Shown here: positions 52,337 to 61,310 of the stretch, one piece after another
Layout: every line of letters starts with the position of its first letter
How positions within the stretch are numbered: the stretch's first letter is position 1
Assembly: GCA_902778665.1 (NCBI GenBank)
Contig: CACYYN010000007.1
Location: 1-64,000, forward strand
DNA from: Oscillospiraceae bacterium
Lineage (GTDB): Bacteria; Bacillota; Clostridia; Oscillospirales; Oscillospiraceae
DNA: 64,000 bases
Reading direction: 5' to 3'
Translations under genes and position numbers: made by a program
Notes under the pieces: model-generated
Database searches by the model: none
What the model saw: only the letters and a program-made list of their open reading frames with translations
What the model was told of the DNA's origin: nothing

Positions 52337-53374
52337 TCAGTGGCGGTTTCTGCCCCAGAATACGTTATAGCGGTCAGGCTTCCATACGGGAGCAATGTCC
52401 TTCACAGCCTCTGATGCAGAGATTTCTGCATCACCGTTGTCAATGTCTATGAGCGTGTAGCGATCGTTGCCCATACCCAGCTCCTTCATATAGCTCAGCT
52501 GGCGCAGGCCGTGGCGGCTTTCCACACGCTCAATCAGAGCTTTTCCACCGCCTTCGGGAAGATTGTAAATCAGATCGATGCATGCGTTGTCCGCCGCAAG
52601 AATATCCAGTGATGCCACAATCCCGATATCCGGTGTCACAACACCTTCAGCCTCGGGCCCTGCGCAGTCACAGTCAACCGACATGTTGCGCATTGTGTTG
52701 ATAAAGCACACATGCGGCGCAAAATAGTCCACGGTAGCCTTGGTGCTTTCGGAGATACGCTCCATCAGCTCTTCCTCGGCAATGCTCCACATCCCGCCGT
52801 TGGGGTAGGAGTGAATCTCCTTTTTGCCGATACGTCCGTCGGCACAGCCGATGCCGATGTTTTTGTTTGATCCGCCGAAGCCCCCCATGGTGTGGCCTTT
52901 GAAGTGTGTCAGCACCAGCAGAGAATCATAGGTGGGCAGCGTCTTGCCGACGTGCATCTCGTCAAACCATTTGCCACCCTTGACTGGGAGTGTGGTTACA
53001 CCATCGGAGTCAGTTATGTCAACCGGGCAAAAAGTCCATCCGTTCACTTCCAGCGTTTTGCGGTGTTCCTCGGTGGTGTAGCGGGTGCCTTTATAATAGG
53101 TGTTGGTCTCAATAATGGTTGCTTCCGGAAGGCGGGATGCAAGCAGCTCCTTCACCCAGGGGCGGGGGAGAATGTTGGGTCCTTCCGCCTCACCGGTGTG
53201 CAGCTTCACGGCGACGCGTCCTTCCAGCACGGAGGATACGCGATCGTATATTTTCTTCAGACCCTCTTCAGACAGATCACGTGTGAAAAACACAACGGAG
53301 CTTTCTCCGGTGCGCTTGTCATAGGGGATATAACGGTTGCCGTTTTTGCCGGCAACAGGATTTTTTTCACGCAT
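52337..53374 (-). CDS. DUF362 domain-containing protein
   Basis: The 345-residue protein matches DUF362 (VAVKLHTGE near residue 54, the VLTHFKGHTMGGFGGSNKNIGIGCA block, NGGMWSI). Many relatives carry a 4Fe-4S ferredoxin domain; here only scattered cysteines (for example VDCDCAG) are seen and no CxxCxxC cluster. No signal peptide is present. Function is unknown for the family. It has a strong promoter of its own. A terminator separates it from the downstream phosphatase, so membership in the NRPS system is doubtful. Confidence 0.85.
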   Translation of the reverse strand: MREKNPVAGKNGNRYIPYDKRTGESSVVFFTRDLSEEGLKKIYDRVSSVLEGRVAVKLHTGEAEGPNILPRPWVKELLASRLPEATIIETNTYYKGTRYTTEEHRKTLEVNGWTFCPVDITDSDGVTTLPVKGGKWFDEMHVGKTLPTYDSLLVLTHFKGHTMGGFGGSNKNIGIGCADGRIGKKEIHSYPNGGMWSIAEEELMERISESTKATVDYFAPHVCFINTMRNMSVDCDCAGPEAEGVVTPDIGIVASLDILAADNACIDLIYNLPEGGGKALIERVESRHGLRQLSYMKELGMGNDRYTLIDIDNGDAEISASEAVKDIAPVWKPDRYNVFWGRNRH

Positions 53375-53411
53375 GGTATTTCAGCCTTCTTTCTTTGTTA
53401 CTAATATAAGA

Positions 53412-53441
53412 ATTATATATCAGTTCTTCCAGTCATGTCAA
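53412..53441 (-). promoter_or_regulatory. Promoter of the DUF362 gene
   Basis: On the minus strand, consensus TTGACA (53441-53436), an 18-base spacer, and consensus TATAAT (53417-53412). Confidence 0.8.
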
Positions 53442-53524
53442 GAAAAGGGTTGCCGTATTAACACGCTGTACAGTTCATTTTCACCCATGCGCAAAAAGAT
53501 TATTCTATTTTTATATTTCCCTAC

Positions 53525-53553
53525 TTGAAAGATAGGTATTAATAGGATATAAT
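53525..53553 (+). promoter_or_regulatory. Promoter of nifS-nifU
   Basis: TTGAAA (53525-53530), 17 bases, TATAAT (53548-53553). A leader of about 100 bases precedes nifS. Confidence 0.75.
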
Positions 53554-53664
53554 ATCTCTGGACTAGGGGTTTTACTCTGTTAACTCACAGTTTCGCGCAT
53601 CCTATACTACTCAGAAATCATTTTTGTCTCAAAGCACTTTAAAACAGAACAGGAGAAGAGATAT

Positions 53665-54852
53665 ATGTTTGTTTATGCCGATAATGCTGCCACAACCAGT
53701 GTCAGCAAAACAGCGCTCAATGCCATGATGCCCTATCTCACCGAGCAGTATGGCAACCCTTCCAGCCTTTATGCTTTTGGCCAGAAGGCAAAGGAGGGCC
53801 TCGAAGCTGCCCGCAAAACCGTGGCAGAGTGCATCAATGCCGAACCAAGGGAGATCTACTTCACTTCAGGCGGCAGCGAGGCCGATAATCAGGCCATCGT
53901 TTCTGCGGCCAAAGCCGGAGCGAGAAAAGGGAAGAGGCATCTCATTTCCACCGCGTTTGAGCATCATGCCGTCCTCCACACGCTCAAAAAGCTGGAGAAG
54001 GAGGGGTTCGAGGTCACCTTGCTCGATGTGCATGAAGACGGCGTCGTCCGCCTGGAAGACCTGGAAGCCGCCATTCGGGAAGATACCGCCCTTGTCACCA
54101 TTATGTTTGCCAACAATGAAATCGGCACGATCCAGCCCGTGAAGGAAATCGGCGCTCTATGCCGCGAAAAGGGCATCCCCTTCCATACGGATGCCGTGCA
54201 GGCCGCCGGCCACTTGCCTATCGATGTAAAAGACATGAATATTGATATGCTCTCCATGTCCGGCCACAAGTTCCATGCGCCAAAGGGTGTGGGTGTGCTC
54301 TATGCAAAGCGCAATATGCCTCTCTTCAACATCATTGAAGGCGGCGCTCAGGAACGGGGCAAGCGTGCCGGCACCGAGAATATGGCAGGCATTGTTGCTC
54401 TTGCCGCTGCCCTCAAGGAGAGCTGCGACAATATGGAGGCGAATAATGCCAGAATCATCCCCATGCGCGACAAACTCTTTGCCGAGCTCGGCAAGATTCC
54501 ACACAGCAAAATCAACGGCAGTCTGGAGCACCATGTGCCCGGCACGGTGAATATGTGCTTTGAGGGCATTGAGGGCGAGAGCCTTCTCCTCATGCTGGAC
54601 ATGAAGGGCATCTGCGCTTCCTCCGGCAGTGCCTGCACTTCCGGCTCACTCGACCCAAGCCATGTTCTTCTCAGCATCGGCCTCCCGCATGAGGTCGCTC
54701 ACGGTTCTCTCCGCCTCTCCATCGGTGAATACAACACCATGGAGGAGATTGACCATATTATTGCAACTGTCCCGCAGGTGGTGGAATACCTTCGCAACAT
54801 GAGCCCCGTGTGGGACGAGCTGGAAAAAGGCCTCAGGCCCCACCTCATTTAA
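53665..54852 (+). CDS. nifS: Cysteine desulfurase (NifS type)
   Basis: A PLP enzyme of 395 residues that takes sulfur from cysteine for iron-sulfur cluster assembly. The cofactor lysine is K202 in [12 protein letters not shown]; the sulfur-carrying Cys is in [10 protein letters not shown]; the N-terminal YADNAATT is typical. Together with the NifU-like gene 27 bases downstream it forms the minimal clostridial cluster-assembly pair. No iscR-like regulator precedes it here. AGGAG lies upstream of the ATG. Confidence 0.95.
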   Translation: MFVYADNAATTSVSKTALNAMMPYLTEQYGNPSSLYAFGQKAKEGLEAARKTVAECINAEPREIYFTSGGSEADNQAIVSAAKAGARKGKRHLISTAFEHHAVLHTLKKLEKEGFEVTLLDVHEDGVVRLEDLEAAIREDTALVTIMFANNEIGTIQPVKEIGALCREKGIPFHTDAVQAAGHLPIDVKDMNIDMLSMSGHKFHAPKGVGVLYAKRNMPLFNIIEGGAQERGKRAGTENMAGIVALAAALKESCDNMEANNARIIPMRDKLFAELGKIPHSKINGSLEHHVPGTVNMCFEGIEGESLLLMLDMKGICASSGSACTSGSLDPSHVLLSIGLPHEVAHGSLRLSIGEYNTMEEIDHIIATVPQVVEYLRNMSPVWDELEKGLRPHLI

Positions 54853-54879
54853 TTCAAATTATACAAGGAGAATACAATT

Positions 54880-55311
54880 ATGGCTCTTTACAGTGAAAAA
54901 GTAATGGATCATTTCCAGAACCCCCGCAACGTGGGCAAAATTGATGATGCTGACGGCGTCGGTGAAGTCGGCAATGCCCGCTGCGGCGATATCATGCGCA
55001 TGTACCTCAAGATTAAAGACGGTATCATTGAAGACTGCAAGTTCAACACCTTCGGCTGCGGCAGCGCTATTGCCACCAGCTCCATGGCTACCGAGCTCAT
55101 CAAGGGCAAAAAGGTGGAAGATGCGCTTGAGCTCTCCAACCAGGCGGTTGTCGAGGCACTGGACGGACTGCCTGCCTATAAGCTCCACTGCTCCGTGCTT
55201 GCCGAAGAGGCAGTCAAGGCTGCCGTGAAGGACTATTACGATAAAAACGGCATTTCCTATGATCCCGAGCTTTTCAAAAACGTGCATGACTGCGAGTCAT
55301 GCGAAGTCTGA
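54880..55311 (+). CDS. nifU: Iron-sulfur cluster scaffold protein NifU (N-terminal type)
   Basis: The 143-residue IscU-like scaffold has the three cluster cysteines in GNARCGD, FGCGSAIA and LHCSVLAEEA, plus a C-terminal CESC found in clostridial forms. It accepts sulfur from NifS and builds [2Fe-2S] or [4Fe-4S] clusters. AAGGAG precedes the ATG, and a good terminator ends the operon. Confidence 0.95.
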   Translation: MALYSEKVMDHFQNPRNVGKIDDADGVGEVGNARCGDIMRMYLKIKDGIIEDCKFNTFGCGSAIATSSMATELIKGKKVEDALELSNQAVVEALDGLPAYKLHCSVLAEEAVKAAVKDYYDKNGISYDPELFKNVHDCESCEV

Positions 55312-55344
55312 CAGGTCAATATCACCATCCGGTTTTAACACACG

Positions 55345-55383
55345 ACAGGCCGTGGGGCTCTCATCGCCCTGCGGCTGTTTTTT
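55345..55383 (+). terminator. Rho-independent terminator of nifS-nifU
   Basis: A 13-bp stem with one bulged G (55345-55358 with 55366-55378) and a seven-base loop is followed by a six-T run. Confidence 0.9.
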
Positions 55384-55410
55384 ATACATACGCCTTTCCG
55401 TAAAAATGTT

Positions 55411-55439
55411 TTGCATTTCTCCCTACAGATGTTTATAAT
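55411..55439 (+). promoter_or_regulatory. Promoter of the thioesterase gene
   Basis: TTGCAT (55411-55416), 17 bases, TATAAT (55434-55439). Confidence 0.75.
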
Positions 55440-55474
55440 GTTTCCCGGTTAACGCCCTCTAAAAAGGAGAAAAC

Positions 55475-56194
55475 ATGGAAAACTATTATCAGAAATCCCT
55501 CGTGATCACACCCAGCCTTTCCGACGCCTCGGGCCATCTGAGTATCCCGAGCGTCTTCTCCCTCTTTATGGACATCGCTTCCGAGCATGCCGAAACACTG
55601 AATATCGGCTTCCGGGAGATGTCTGAGAGAAGGCTCTTCTGGCTCACCGTGAAAACACAGATCTGCGTTTTTCACCGTCCCCGGCTTATGGACACGGTAT
55701 CTGTCAGCACATGGCTGGATAAGCCCGGCAGAATGCGCTCTGTCCGCTGCTATGAGATTTCTTCCGGCGGTCAGACCCTCATTACCGGCAAAACGGAGTG
55801 GGCACTCATCAACCGTGACACGCTTGCCCTTACGCCTCTCGCCGGTGTTTATCCGGAGTCGCTGGATTATTCCCGCCCTTCCCTCTGCCCGGAGCCCTTT
55901 GCCCGTATTCCGGATGCATTTGACGGCGCTCAGCCCTATGCAGATTACCGTGTTCGCTCTACAGATATCGATATTGGCGGTCATATGAATAACGCTGCCT
56001 ACATCTGTGCCCTCATCGGCAGTCTTAAAAATGCTGACCTGCAGTCTGCGCCCATCCGTAAGATGGATGTCATCTTCCGTGCCTCCTGCTATGAGGGTGA
56101 CCTGCTCTCTCTTCAGAAGCGAACCTCAGATGGGGCAACCGACTTCCGCCTTGCGAAAGACGATGCCACCATTCTCCTCGCCCGCATGATTTGA
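55475..56194 (+). CDS. Acyl-ACP thioesterase
   Basis: A double hot-dog-fold protein of 239 residues matching bacterial acyl-ACP thioesterases. The first half has FMDIASEHAETLNIGF and the helix region MSERRLFWL. The second half has the catalytic-region motif DIDIGGHMNNAAYI. It releases free fatty acids from acyl carrier protein. AAAGGAG precedes the ATG, and it has its own promoter. Confidence 0.88.
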   Translation: MENYYQKSLVITPSLSDASGHLSIPSVFSLFMDIASEHAETLNIGFREMSERRLFWLTVKTQICVFHRPRLMDTVSVSTWLDKPGRMRSVRCYEISSGGQTLITGKTEWALINRDTLALTPLAGVYPESLDYSRPSLCPEPFARIPDAFDGAQPYADYRVRSTDIDIGGHMNNAAYICALIGSLKNADLQSAPIRKMDVIFRASCYEGDLLSLQKRTSDGATDFRLAKDDATILLARMI

Positions 56195-56197
56195 TTG

Positions 56198-56226
56198 TTG
56201 TCTTAATCAGATTCACGTGATATAAT
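56198..56226 (+). promoter_or_regulatory. Promoter of ychF
   Basis: TTGTCT (56198-56203), 17 bases, TATAAT (56221-56226) with TGA directly before the -10 element. Confidence 0.65.
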
Positions 56227-56265
56227 ATCTGGAACAATAAAAATACAACGGAGATTTGAGTAAAA

Positions 56266-57357
56266 ATGAAACTGGGTATTGTCGGTTTACCGAATGTCGG
56301 AAAATCCACACTTTTTAATGCGATTACCAATGCAGGTGCACAGTCTGCAAACTTCCCGTTTTGCACAATTGAGCCCAATGTGGGTATGGTTACCGTTCCC
56401 GATGAGCGGGTTGACTTTCTCGCAGAGCTTTACCAGCCCAAAAAAGTGACAAACGCGGTGATCGAATTCGTGGATATTGCAGGCCTTGTGAAAGGCGCCA
56501 GCAAAGGTGAGGGCCTCGGCAACAAGTTTCTCGGAGATATTCGCAATACCGATGCCATCGTCCATGTGGTTCGCTGCTTCGATGATGAAAACATTATTCA
56601 TGTCGAGGGCGGTGCAGATCCACGCCGTGATATTGACATTATCGACATGGAGCTCATCCTGGCAGATATGGAGATGATCGAACGCCGGATTGATAAGGCT
56701 CTCAAAGCGGCAAAGGGCGACAAAAAGTTTCTTCATGAGGCCGAGGTGCTGAAAGCCTTGCAGCAGCACCTGAATGATGGCAAAAGTGCCCGGACGTTTG
56801 AATGTGATTCGGAGGATGCGGAGATTATTGCCGCTTCCGATCTCCTTACCATCAAGCCCATCATTTATGCCGCCAACATGGATGAAAACGGCATAGCGGA
56901 TTATGAAAACAATGCCTATTATCAGGCTGTTGCGGAAATCGCCGGGGCGGAGGGGGCAAAGGTGCTTCCGATCTGTGCCAAAATGGAAGAGGAAATGGCA
57001 GAGCTGGACGAGGAAGACCGTCAGCTTTTCCTGGAGGAGATGGGCCTTTCCGAATCGGGGCTTGACCGCATGATCAAGTGCTCCTATGACCTTCTCGGGT
57101 TGATCTCCTTCCTCACATGCGGCTCTGACGAGTGCCGGGCCTGGACCATCAAAAAAGGAACCAAAGCTCCCCAGGCTGCTGGAAAAATTCACAGCGACTT
57201 TGAGCGTGGCTTTATTCGTGCCGAGATCGTTGCCTTTAAAGACCTGAAGGAATGCGGCAGCATGGCGGCTGCAAAGGAAAAGGGCCTTCTCAGGTCGGAA
57301 GGAAAAGAGTATGTCATGGCGGACGGCGATGTTACGCTCTTCCGCTTCAATGTATAA
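56266..57357 (+). CDS. ychF: Redox-regulated ATPase YchF (Obg-family)
   Basis: A 363-residue P-loop protein. G1 is GLPNVGKST and G3 lies in [21 protein letters not shown] replaces the usual NKxD, which explains the known preference of YchF for ATP over GTP. The C-terminal TGS domain starts near residue 280 ([11 protein letters not shown]). It binds ribosomes and affects stress responses. rpiB follows 23 bases downstream. Confidence 0.97.
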   Translation: MKLGIVGLPNVGKSTLFNAITNAGAQSANFPFCTIEPNVGMVTVPDERVDFLAELYQPKKVTNAVIEFVDIAGLVKGASKGEGLGNKFLGDIRNTDAIVHVVRCFDDENIIHVEGGADPRRDIDIIDMELILADMEMIERRIDKALKAAKGDKKFLHEAEVLKALQQHLNDGKSARTFECDSEDAEIIAASDLLTIKPIIYAANMDENGIADYENNAYYQAVAEIAGAEGAKVLPICAKMEEEMAELDEEDRQLFLEEMGLSESGLDRMIKCSYDLLGLISFLTCGSDECRAWTIKKGTKAPQAAGKIHSDFERGFIRAEIVAFKDLKECGSMAAAKEKGLLRSEGKEYVMADGDVTLFRFNV

Positions 57358-57380
57358 ATTTAACACTTCGGAGGCGTGCT

Positions 57381-57812
57381 ATGATAGCGATAGCTTGTGA
57401 CCATGGCGGTTACCAGTACAAACAGATGCTGATGCAGCATCTGGATGACAGAGGTATTGCCTATAAAGATTTTGGAACCTTCACACCGGATTCCTGTGAT
57501 TACCCGGACTATGCAAAGCCTGTAGCGAACGCGGTTGCCGCCGGTGAATATGAAAAGGGTATCCTGATCTGCGGTACGGGCATCGGCATGTCCATCGCAG
57601 CCAATAAGGTGAAGGGCATTCGCGCCGCGGTCTGTGCCGATGCATTCTCAGCCAAGGCTACCCGTGAGCACAACGATGCCAACATCCTCTGCATGGGTGC
57701 CCGCGTGATCAGCGAGGCAAAGGCTCTTGAAATCACCGACATCTTTCTCGATACGCCCTTCTCGCAGGACGAACGGCACATCAGAAGAATCTCGAAAATA
57801 GAACAGCTCTGA
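57381..57812 (+). CDS. rpiB: Ribose 5-phosphate isomerase B
   Basis: A 143-residue RpiB/LacAB protein. Motifs are IACDHGGYQYKQ, DSCDYPDYAKPVA, the catalytic Cys in GILICGTGIGMSI, and HNDANILCMGARV. It interconverts ribose 5-phosphate and ribulose 5-phosphate in the pentose phosphate pathway. GGAGG lies upstream of the ATG at 57381. The next gene starts one base after its stop. Confidence 0.96.
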   Translation: MIAIACDHGGYQYKQMLMQHLDDRGIAYKDFGTFTPDSCDYPDYAKPVANAVAAGEYEKGILICGTGIGMSIAANKVKGIRAAVCADAFSAKATREHNDANILCMGARVISEAKALEITDIFLDTPFSQDERHIRRISKIEQL

Positions 57813-57813
57813 T

Positions 57814-58971
57814 ATGGCCCGCCGCTCAGAGTTTTATAAGGGCCGACGCAAAAAACGAAACTATGCCATTATCCCCGGCATCGCTTTTCTCCTGCTTTTC
57901 AGCGTCGGCATAGTCCTTTTCTACAGCACCCAGAAGTATGCCGTCGTCTCGGATGACGGGGTCTCGGTTGAGCTTCCGATTCTCTCCTCCGGCAACGTCA
58001 CCTATGATGAGTCCGGCCATGCGGTCACCTCGTTTGAGCCCGTCTCGGTTGAGGTCCAGTTTGAAGAGGCCGATTATTCCGGCGTGGCGGCTGTTGCAGG
58101 TCGCGGCATCCGGCCGATCCGTGCCATTTTCGTCCCCTATGATGACGTCAATGAGGAGAAAATCACCGGCTATGCCAACCGTCTCTCCTCGGGCAATGCC
58201 CTCCTGCTTGACCTCAAGCGAGCTGACGGTTACCTGGCCTGGTATTCCGATTCAGCCGTCGCCTTCAGCTATAACCTCAACATGGTGCTCCCCGAGACCA
58301 AAGAGACTCTTCGGTCCATCGTGGCATCCCTCAAGGCGGACAAGGTCTACGTCGCCGCCCAGATCAGCTGCTGTGTCGACGCCCTCCTCGGTGCCCGCAA
58401 TGCCGCTTTCTGCCTCAAGGATATCAACGGCATGAATTATTATGACGGCACCAACTACTGGCTCGATCCGTACAATCCGGTTATCCGTGACTATACCGTG
58501 CAGCTGGTGAAAGAGCTTTGGGACCTCGGTTTTGACGAGGTCGTCCTCAACAATGTCATGCACCCCGTTGCCGAACCCATTCAGAATGATGACGGCACCA
58601 GCGTCCAGACCATCTATTATACCAGAGAGATGTCCACCACGCCCACACCCCTCGGCGCGGTCAGCGGTTTTGCAGTCAATGTGGCGGAGCAGCTGTCTGA
58701 CAGGGAAGAGGGAAAATACCTTTCAATCTACATTAACAGCACCACGGCGCTGGTTCGTCCGGACACTGCCAACGGCCAGGATGCGGAGCTTTTCTTTAAG
58801 CTCTATGACCGTGTTTACTACAATACCGACAAATATGCCTATACCTTCAACGTCCAGGATATAGAGCCCCTGTGCACCGTGGGCAGCATCAAAAACCGTT
58901 TCGTCCCGGTTGTCATCAACTACCTCCCGGATAACACTTCCTGGATTCTGGTGGATCAGGAGCAGAGCTGA
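57814..58971 (+). CDS. DUF4015 putative glycoside hydrolase
   Basis: A basic N-terminus and one membrane helix (about residues 17-37) anchor an extracellular domain that matches DUF4015, a TIM-barrel family related to glycosidases. IRAIFVPYDDVNEEKI, NALLLDLKRADGYLAW, NYWLDPYNPVIRDYTVQL and FDEVVLNNVMHP are recognisable. The substrate is unknown. It is nearly fused to rpiB and precedes vanZ by two bases, so it is part of a run of compact genes. Confidence 0.85.
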   Translation: MARRSEFYKGRRKKRNYAIIPGIAFLLLFSVGIVLFYSTQKYAVVSDDGVSVELPILSSGNVTYDESGHAVTSFEPVSVEVQFEEADYSGVAAVAGRGIRPIRAIFVPYDDVNEEKITGYANRLSSGNALLLDLKRADGYLAWYSDSAVAFSYNLNMVLPETKETLRSIVASLKADKVYVAAQISCCVDALLGARNAAFCLKDINGMNYYDGTNYWLDPYNPVIRDYTVQLVKELWDLGFDEVVLNNVMHPVAEPIQNDDGTSVQTIYYTREMSTTPTPLGAVSGFAVNVAEQLSDREEGKYLSIYINSTTALVRPDTANGQDAELFFKLYDRVYYNTDKYAYTFNVQDIEPLCTVGSIKNRFVPVVINYLPDNTSWILVDQEQS

Positions 58972-58973
58972 AA

Positions 58974-59417
58974 ATGATGAAAGCAAAAGGCAGCCATCGT
59001 CCTCTGACGGTCCTCATCATCCTTACCCTTGCCCTGATCTGGGGGCATTCCCTTCTGGGCCGAGAGGCCTCTTCGGAGGAAAGCGGTTTTGTTATGGAGC
59101 TGCTGGAACCGGTCCTGGAGATGGTCGTCGGAGAGGGAAATGTGACGGAATTTCTGGTGAGAAAGCTCGCCCATTTTACGGAATTCTTTGTTCTGGGGTT
59201 AGAGCTTCTGACCTTCTTTGCCTATAGAAAACCTCTCTTTCCGCAAGCCTTCCTCTTCGCGTTGACCCATGGCTTTTTCGCAGCCTTTCTGGATGAAACC
59301 ATCCAGATCTTTTCCGGGCGCGGCCCGATGATTCAGGATGTCTGGCTGGACGTTAGCGGATTCGCCGTTGGCAGCCTTCTCATACTGGGCATCATGGTTT
59401 GGACAAAACACAGATAA
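58974..59417 (+). CDS. VanZ family membrane protein
   Basis: A 147-residue protein with four helices and the VanZ pattern: the first helix ends ALIWGHSLLG, then RKLAHFTEFFVLGL, DETIQIFSGRGPMIQDVWLDVSG. VanZ confers low-level teicoplanin resistance in enterococci, but most family members are chromosomal and of unknown role. It starts two bases after the DUF4015 gene. Confidence 0.9.
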   Translation: MMKAKGSHRPLTVLIILTLALIWGHSLLGREASSEESGFVMELLEPVLEMVVGEGNVTEFLVRKLAHFTEFFVLGLELLTFFAYRKPLFPQAFLFALTHGFFAAFLDETIQIFSGRGPMIQDVWLDVSGFAVGSLLILGIMVWTKHR

Positions 59418-59446
59418 ATAAATCCATCATAAACAGGAGGTCACCC

Positions 59447-59902
59447 ATGAATATCGAAAAAAGACTGGCAGAACTCGGCATTGCTCTTCCCGATTCCTCC
59501 CCTCCGAAAGCAATGTACATCCCCGTCAAGCAAACCGGCAATCTGCTCTTTGTCGCAGGACAGATCCCGGTGAAAGACGGTGTTATGCTCCATCCCGGTC
59601 ATGTGGGTGAAGAGGTGACTTTGGAGCAGGCACAGGAGGCAGCTGCCCAGTGCATTGTTAATATGCTTTCGGCACTTCGTGTCTATCTCGGCGATCTGGA
59701 TAAAGTAAAGAATGTTATAAAGGTGCAGGCCTTTGTCAGCAGCAAAACCGGCTTCAATCAGCAGCATATTGTGGTCAATGCCGCGTCTCAGCTGCTATAT
59801 GATGTCTTCGGTGAGGCAGGCCGCCATGCTAGGACTGCTGTCGGCGTCAACCAGCTCCCGATGGATGCCCCTGTCGAAATCGAAGCGATCATCGAAATCT
59901 GA
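59447..59902 (+). CDS. RidA/YjgF family protein
   Basis: A 151-residue RidA-like protein of the longer subgroup (YoaB/AtzG-like insert), with FVAGQIPVKDG, QCIVNMLSALRVYLGDLDKV and RTAVGVNQLPMDAPVEIEAI. The canonical RidA deaminase arginine is in the ARTAVGV block. It may hydrolyse reactive enamine/imine intermediates. CAGGAGG sets the start at 59447. Confidence 0.92.
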   Translation: MNIEKRLAELGIALPDSSPPKAMYIPVKQTGNLLFVAGQIPVKDGVMLHPGHVGEEVTLEQAQEAAAQCIVNMLSALRVYLGDLDKVKNVIKVQAFVSSKTGFNQQHIVVNAASQLLYDVFGEAGRHARTAVGVNQLPMDAPVEIEAIIEI

Positions 59903-59937
59903 TTTCTTCCCTTTTTACTCTGAAAGGAGACGTTGAA

Positions 59938-60708
59938 ATGCATTTATTTTTCAGGAGATATCTCAGAGATATTATCACCGCTCTCTTTCTTATCGTTGTC
60001 GGTATCCTTCTTCTGATCAACCCGGTTGCATTTGCAATGGGGCTTGTCAAGCTTGCCGGCGTCTTCCTTGTTGTGCTGGGAGCTCTTCGTATTGTCCGTT
60101 ACTTCCGCACCGATCCTGAGACGGCTGCCAGAGGGCAGGACTTTTTCATCGGCCTGATCGCTATTCTCGGCGGTCTGTTCTGCATTTTCTTTACAGGCTG
60201 GTTTCTCTCCGCCTTTACGACGCTCGCCGTCATCTACGGCCTGCTTCAGCTGCTTCTCGGCTTCAGCAAGGTGCAGCGCACGGTCGATTTCCTCCGTATG
60301 AAGCTCAGTCTCTGGTATCTTCCGGCGTCCAGTGCTCTGATCTATCTGGTCTTCGGTTTTATCATCGTCCTGAATCCAGAAATGACACTGATCAATGTCT
60401 GGGTCTTTACCGGTGTTACGATGATTCTGGAAGGCATTATTACCGCTGTGTGCCTCTTCCTCCTGGAAAGGGAACGCCGTGAGGCGAAAATGGCGAAGAG
60501 GAAGGAGAAATCCTCCGCGAAGAAATCTGCATCCACGGAGAGCGTAAAGGAAGTTGCATCCACGGAGAGCGGCAAGGAAGCTGCATCTACGGAAACCCCG
60601 AAAGTTACATCCTCGGAATCCCCCAAACCCGCCTCCCCTGAATCTCCGAAATCTGCTTCCCCCGAACCGCCGAAGGAAGAGCAGACCTCACCCCCTTCAG
60701 CTGAATAA
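59938..60708 (+). CDS. DUF308 (HdeD-like) membrane protein with Ser/Pro/Lys-rich tail
   Basis: The first ~175 residues hold six helices in three DUF308 units, as in HdeD (first helix FLIVVGILLLINPVAF). A basic stretch (EREREAKMAKRKEK-like) leads to a low-complexity tail of about 60 residues built from Ser-Thr-Glu and Pro-Glu-Ser-Pro-Lys repeats. The tail is probably cytoplasmic. Function is unknown; HdeD is linked to acid tolerance in enterobacteria. GAAAGGAG precedes the ATG. Confidence 0.88.
   Translation: MHLFFRRYLRDIITALFLIVVGILLLINPVAFAMGLVKLAGVFLVVLGALRIVRYFRTDPETAARGQDFFIGLIAILGGLFCIFFTGWFLSAFTTLAVIYGLLQLLLGFSKVQRTVDFLRMKLSLWYLPASSALIYLVFGFIIVLNPEMTLINVWVFTGVTMILEGIITAVCLFLLERERREAKMAKRKEKSSAKKSASTESVKEVASTESGKEAASTETPKVTSSESPKPASPESPKSASPEPPKEEQTSPPSAE
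60529..60609 (+). repeat. 27-bp coding tandem repeat
   Basis: Three units start at 60529, 60556 and 60583 and encode ASTESVKEV, ASTESGKEA and ASTETPKVT. The first two are nearly identical in DNA. The repeat number may vary between strains. Confidence 0.8.
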
Positions 60709-60717
60709 AACAAAAGC

Positions 60718-60751
60718 AGACCTGAAATGATCTCTTCAGGTCTGTTTTTTC
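60718..60751 (+). terminator. Rho-independent terminator of the rpiB-DUF308 run
   Basis: A 10-bp stem CAGACCTGAA / TTCAGGTCTG with an eight-base loop, then six T's. Confidence 0.92.
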
Positions 60752-60801
60752 ATTCTCTGCCGGAGTACACTGACAGCCTTAAAAGGCCGCAAAGGGTTGC
60801 A

Positions 60802-61260
60802 TCATTTTGTGGGAGCAGCTTCGGAGGAGTTAGCCGCCTGCACCGTCCCATCCGCTGCCTCAGTGCAGATCCGTGCCGTTCCCGTAATTTTACTCAGCGC
60901 GATTACTGTGACCGTGTATTCGCCGGGTTCAGCGGTGAAGACTGCGCTGTCCCCGCCGCTGACAGATGTTTCATAGGCAGGTTCTTCGGAGAAATCGTCT
61001 GAGCCGAGTACGCCTGCCATGAAGCGAAGGGAAAGCTTCCCGTCCTTATCCATGCCGGTCGCATCTGTTACGATCTGCTCGTTTTCGCCAACGGTAAGAT
61101 AACCGAGCCCCATGCTGTCTTTGGGTCCGCGCGAAGCAGTGATGCTGATGCTGTTGTCTTCATTTGTGCTCACGCCGAATACGGGCTTTTGCCCGCATGC
61201 AGATAGCAGGAGAACCATGGCAAGGAGCATCAGAGACAGGTTTTTCTTCATTCTTTTCAT
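60802..61260 (-). CDS. Lipoprotein of unknown function
   Basis: A 152-residue protein with a lipobox LSACGQ at the end of the signal sequence. The mature part is predicted all-beta (GEYTVTVIALSKI and similar), like an Ig-type fold, but I assign no family. The start at 61260 is preferred, nine bases after AGAGGA. It is the last of four minus-strand exported-protein genes. Confidence 0.78.
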   Translation of the reverse strand: MKRMKKNLSLMLLAMVLLLSACGQKPVFGVSTNEDNSISITASRGPKDSMGLGYLTVGENEQIVTDATGMDKDGKLSLRFMAGVLGSDDFSEEPAYETSVSGGDSAVFTAEPGEYTVTVIALSKITGTARICTEAADGTVQAANSSEAAPTK

Positions 61261-61310
61261 TTTCACTTTTCCTCTTAAATTTCAGCAAATCTTCAGGTGC
61301 CGTTAAGGGC

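Noticed and set aside
56287..57366. 359-codon open frame antisense to ychF
   Set aside because: It is the complement of a highly conserved ATPase gene, with no independent start signals.
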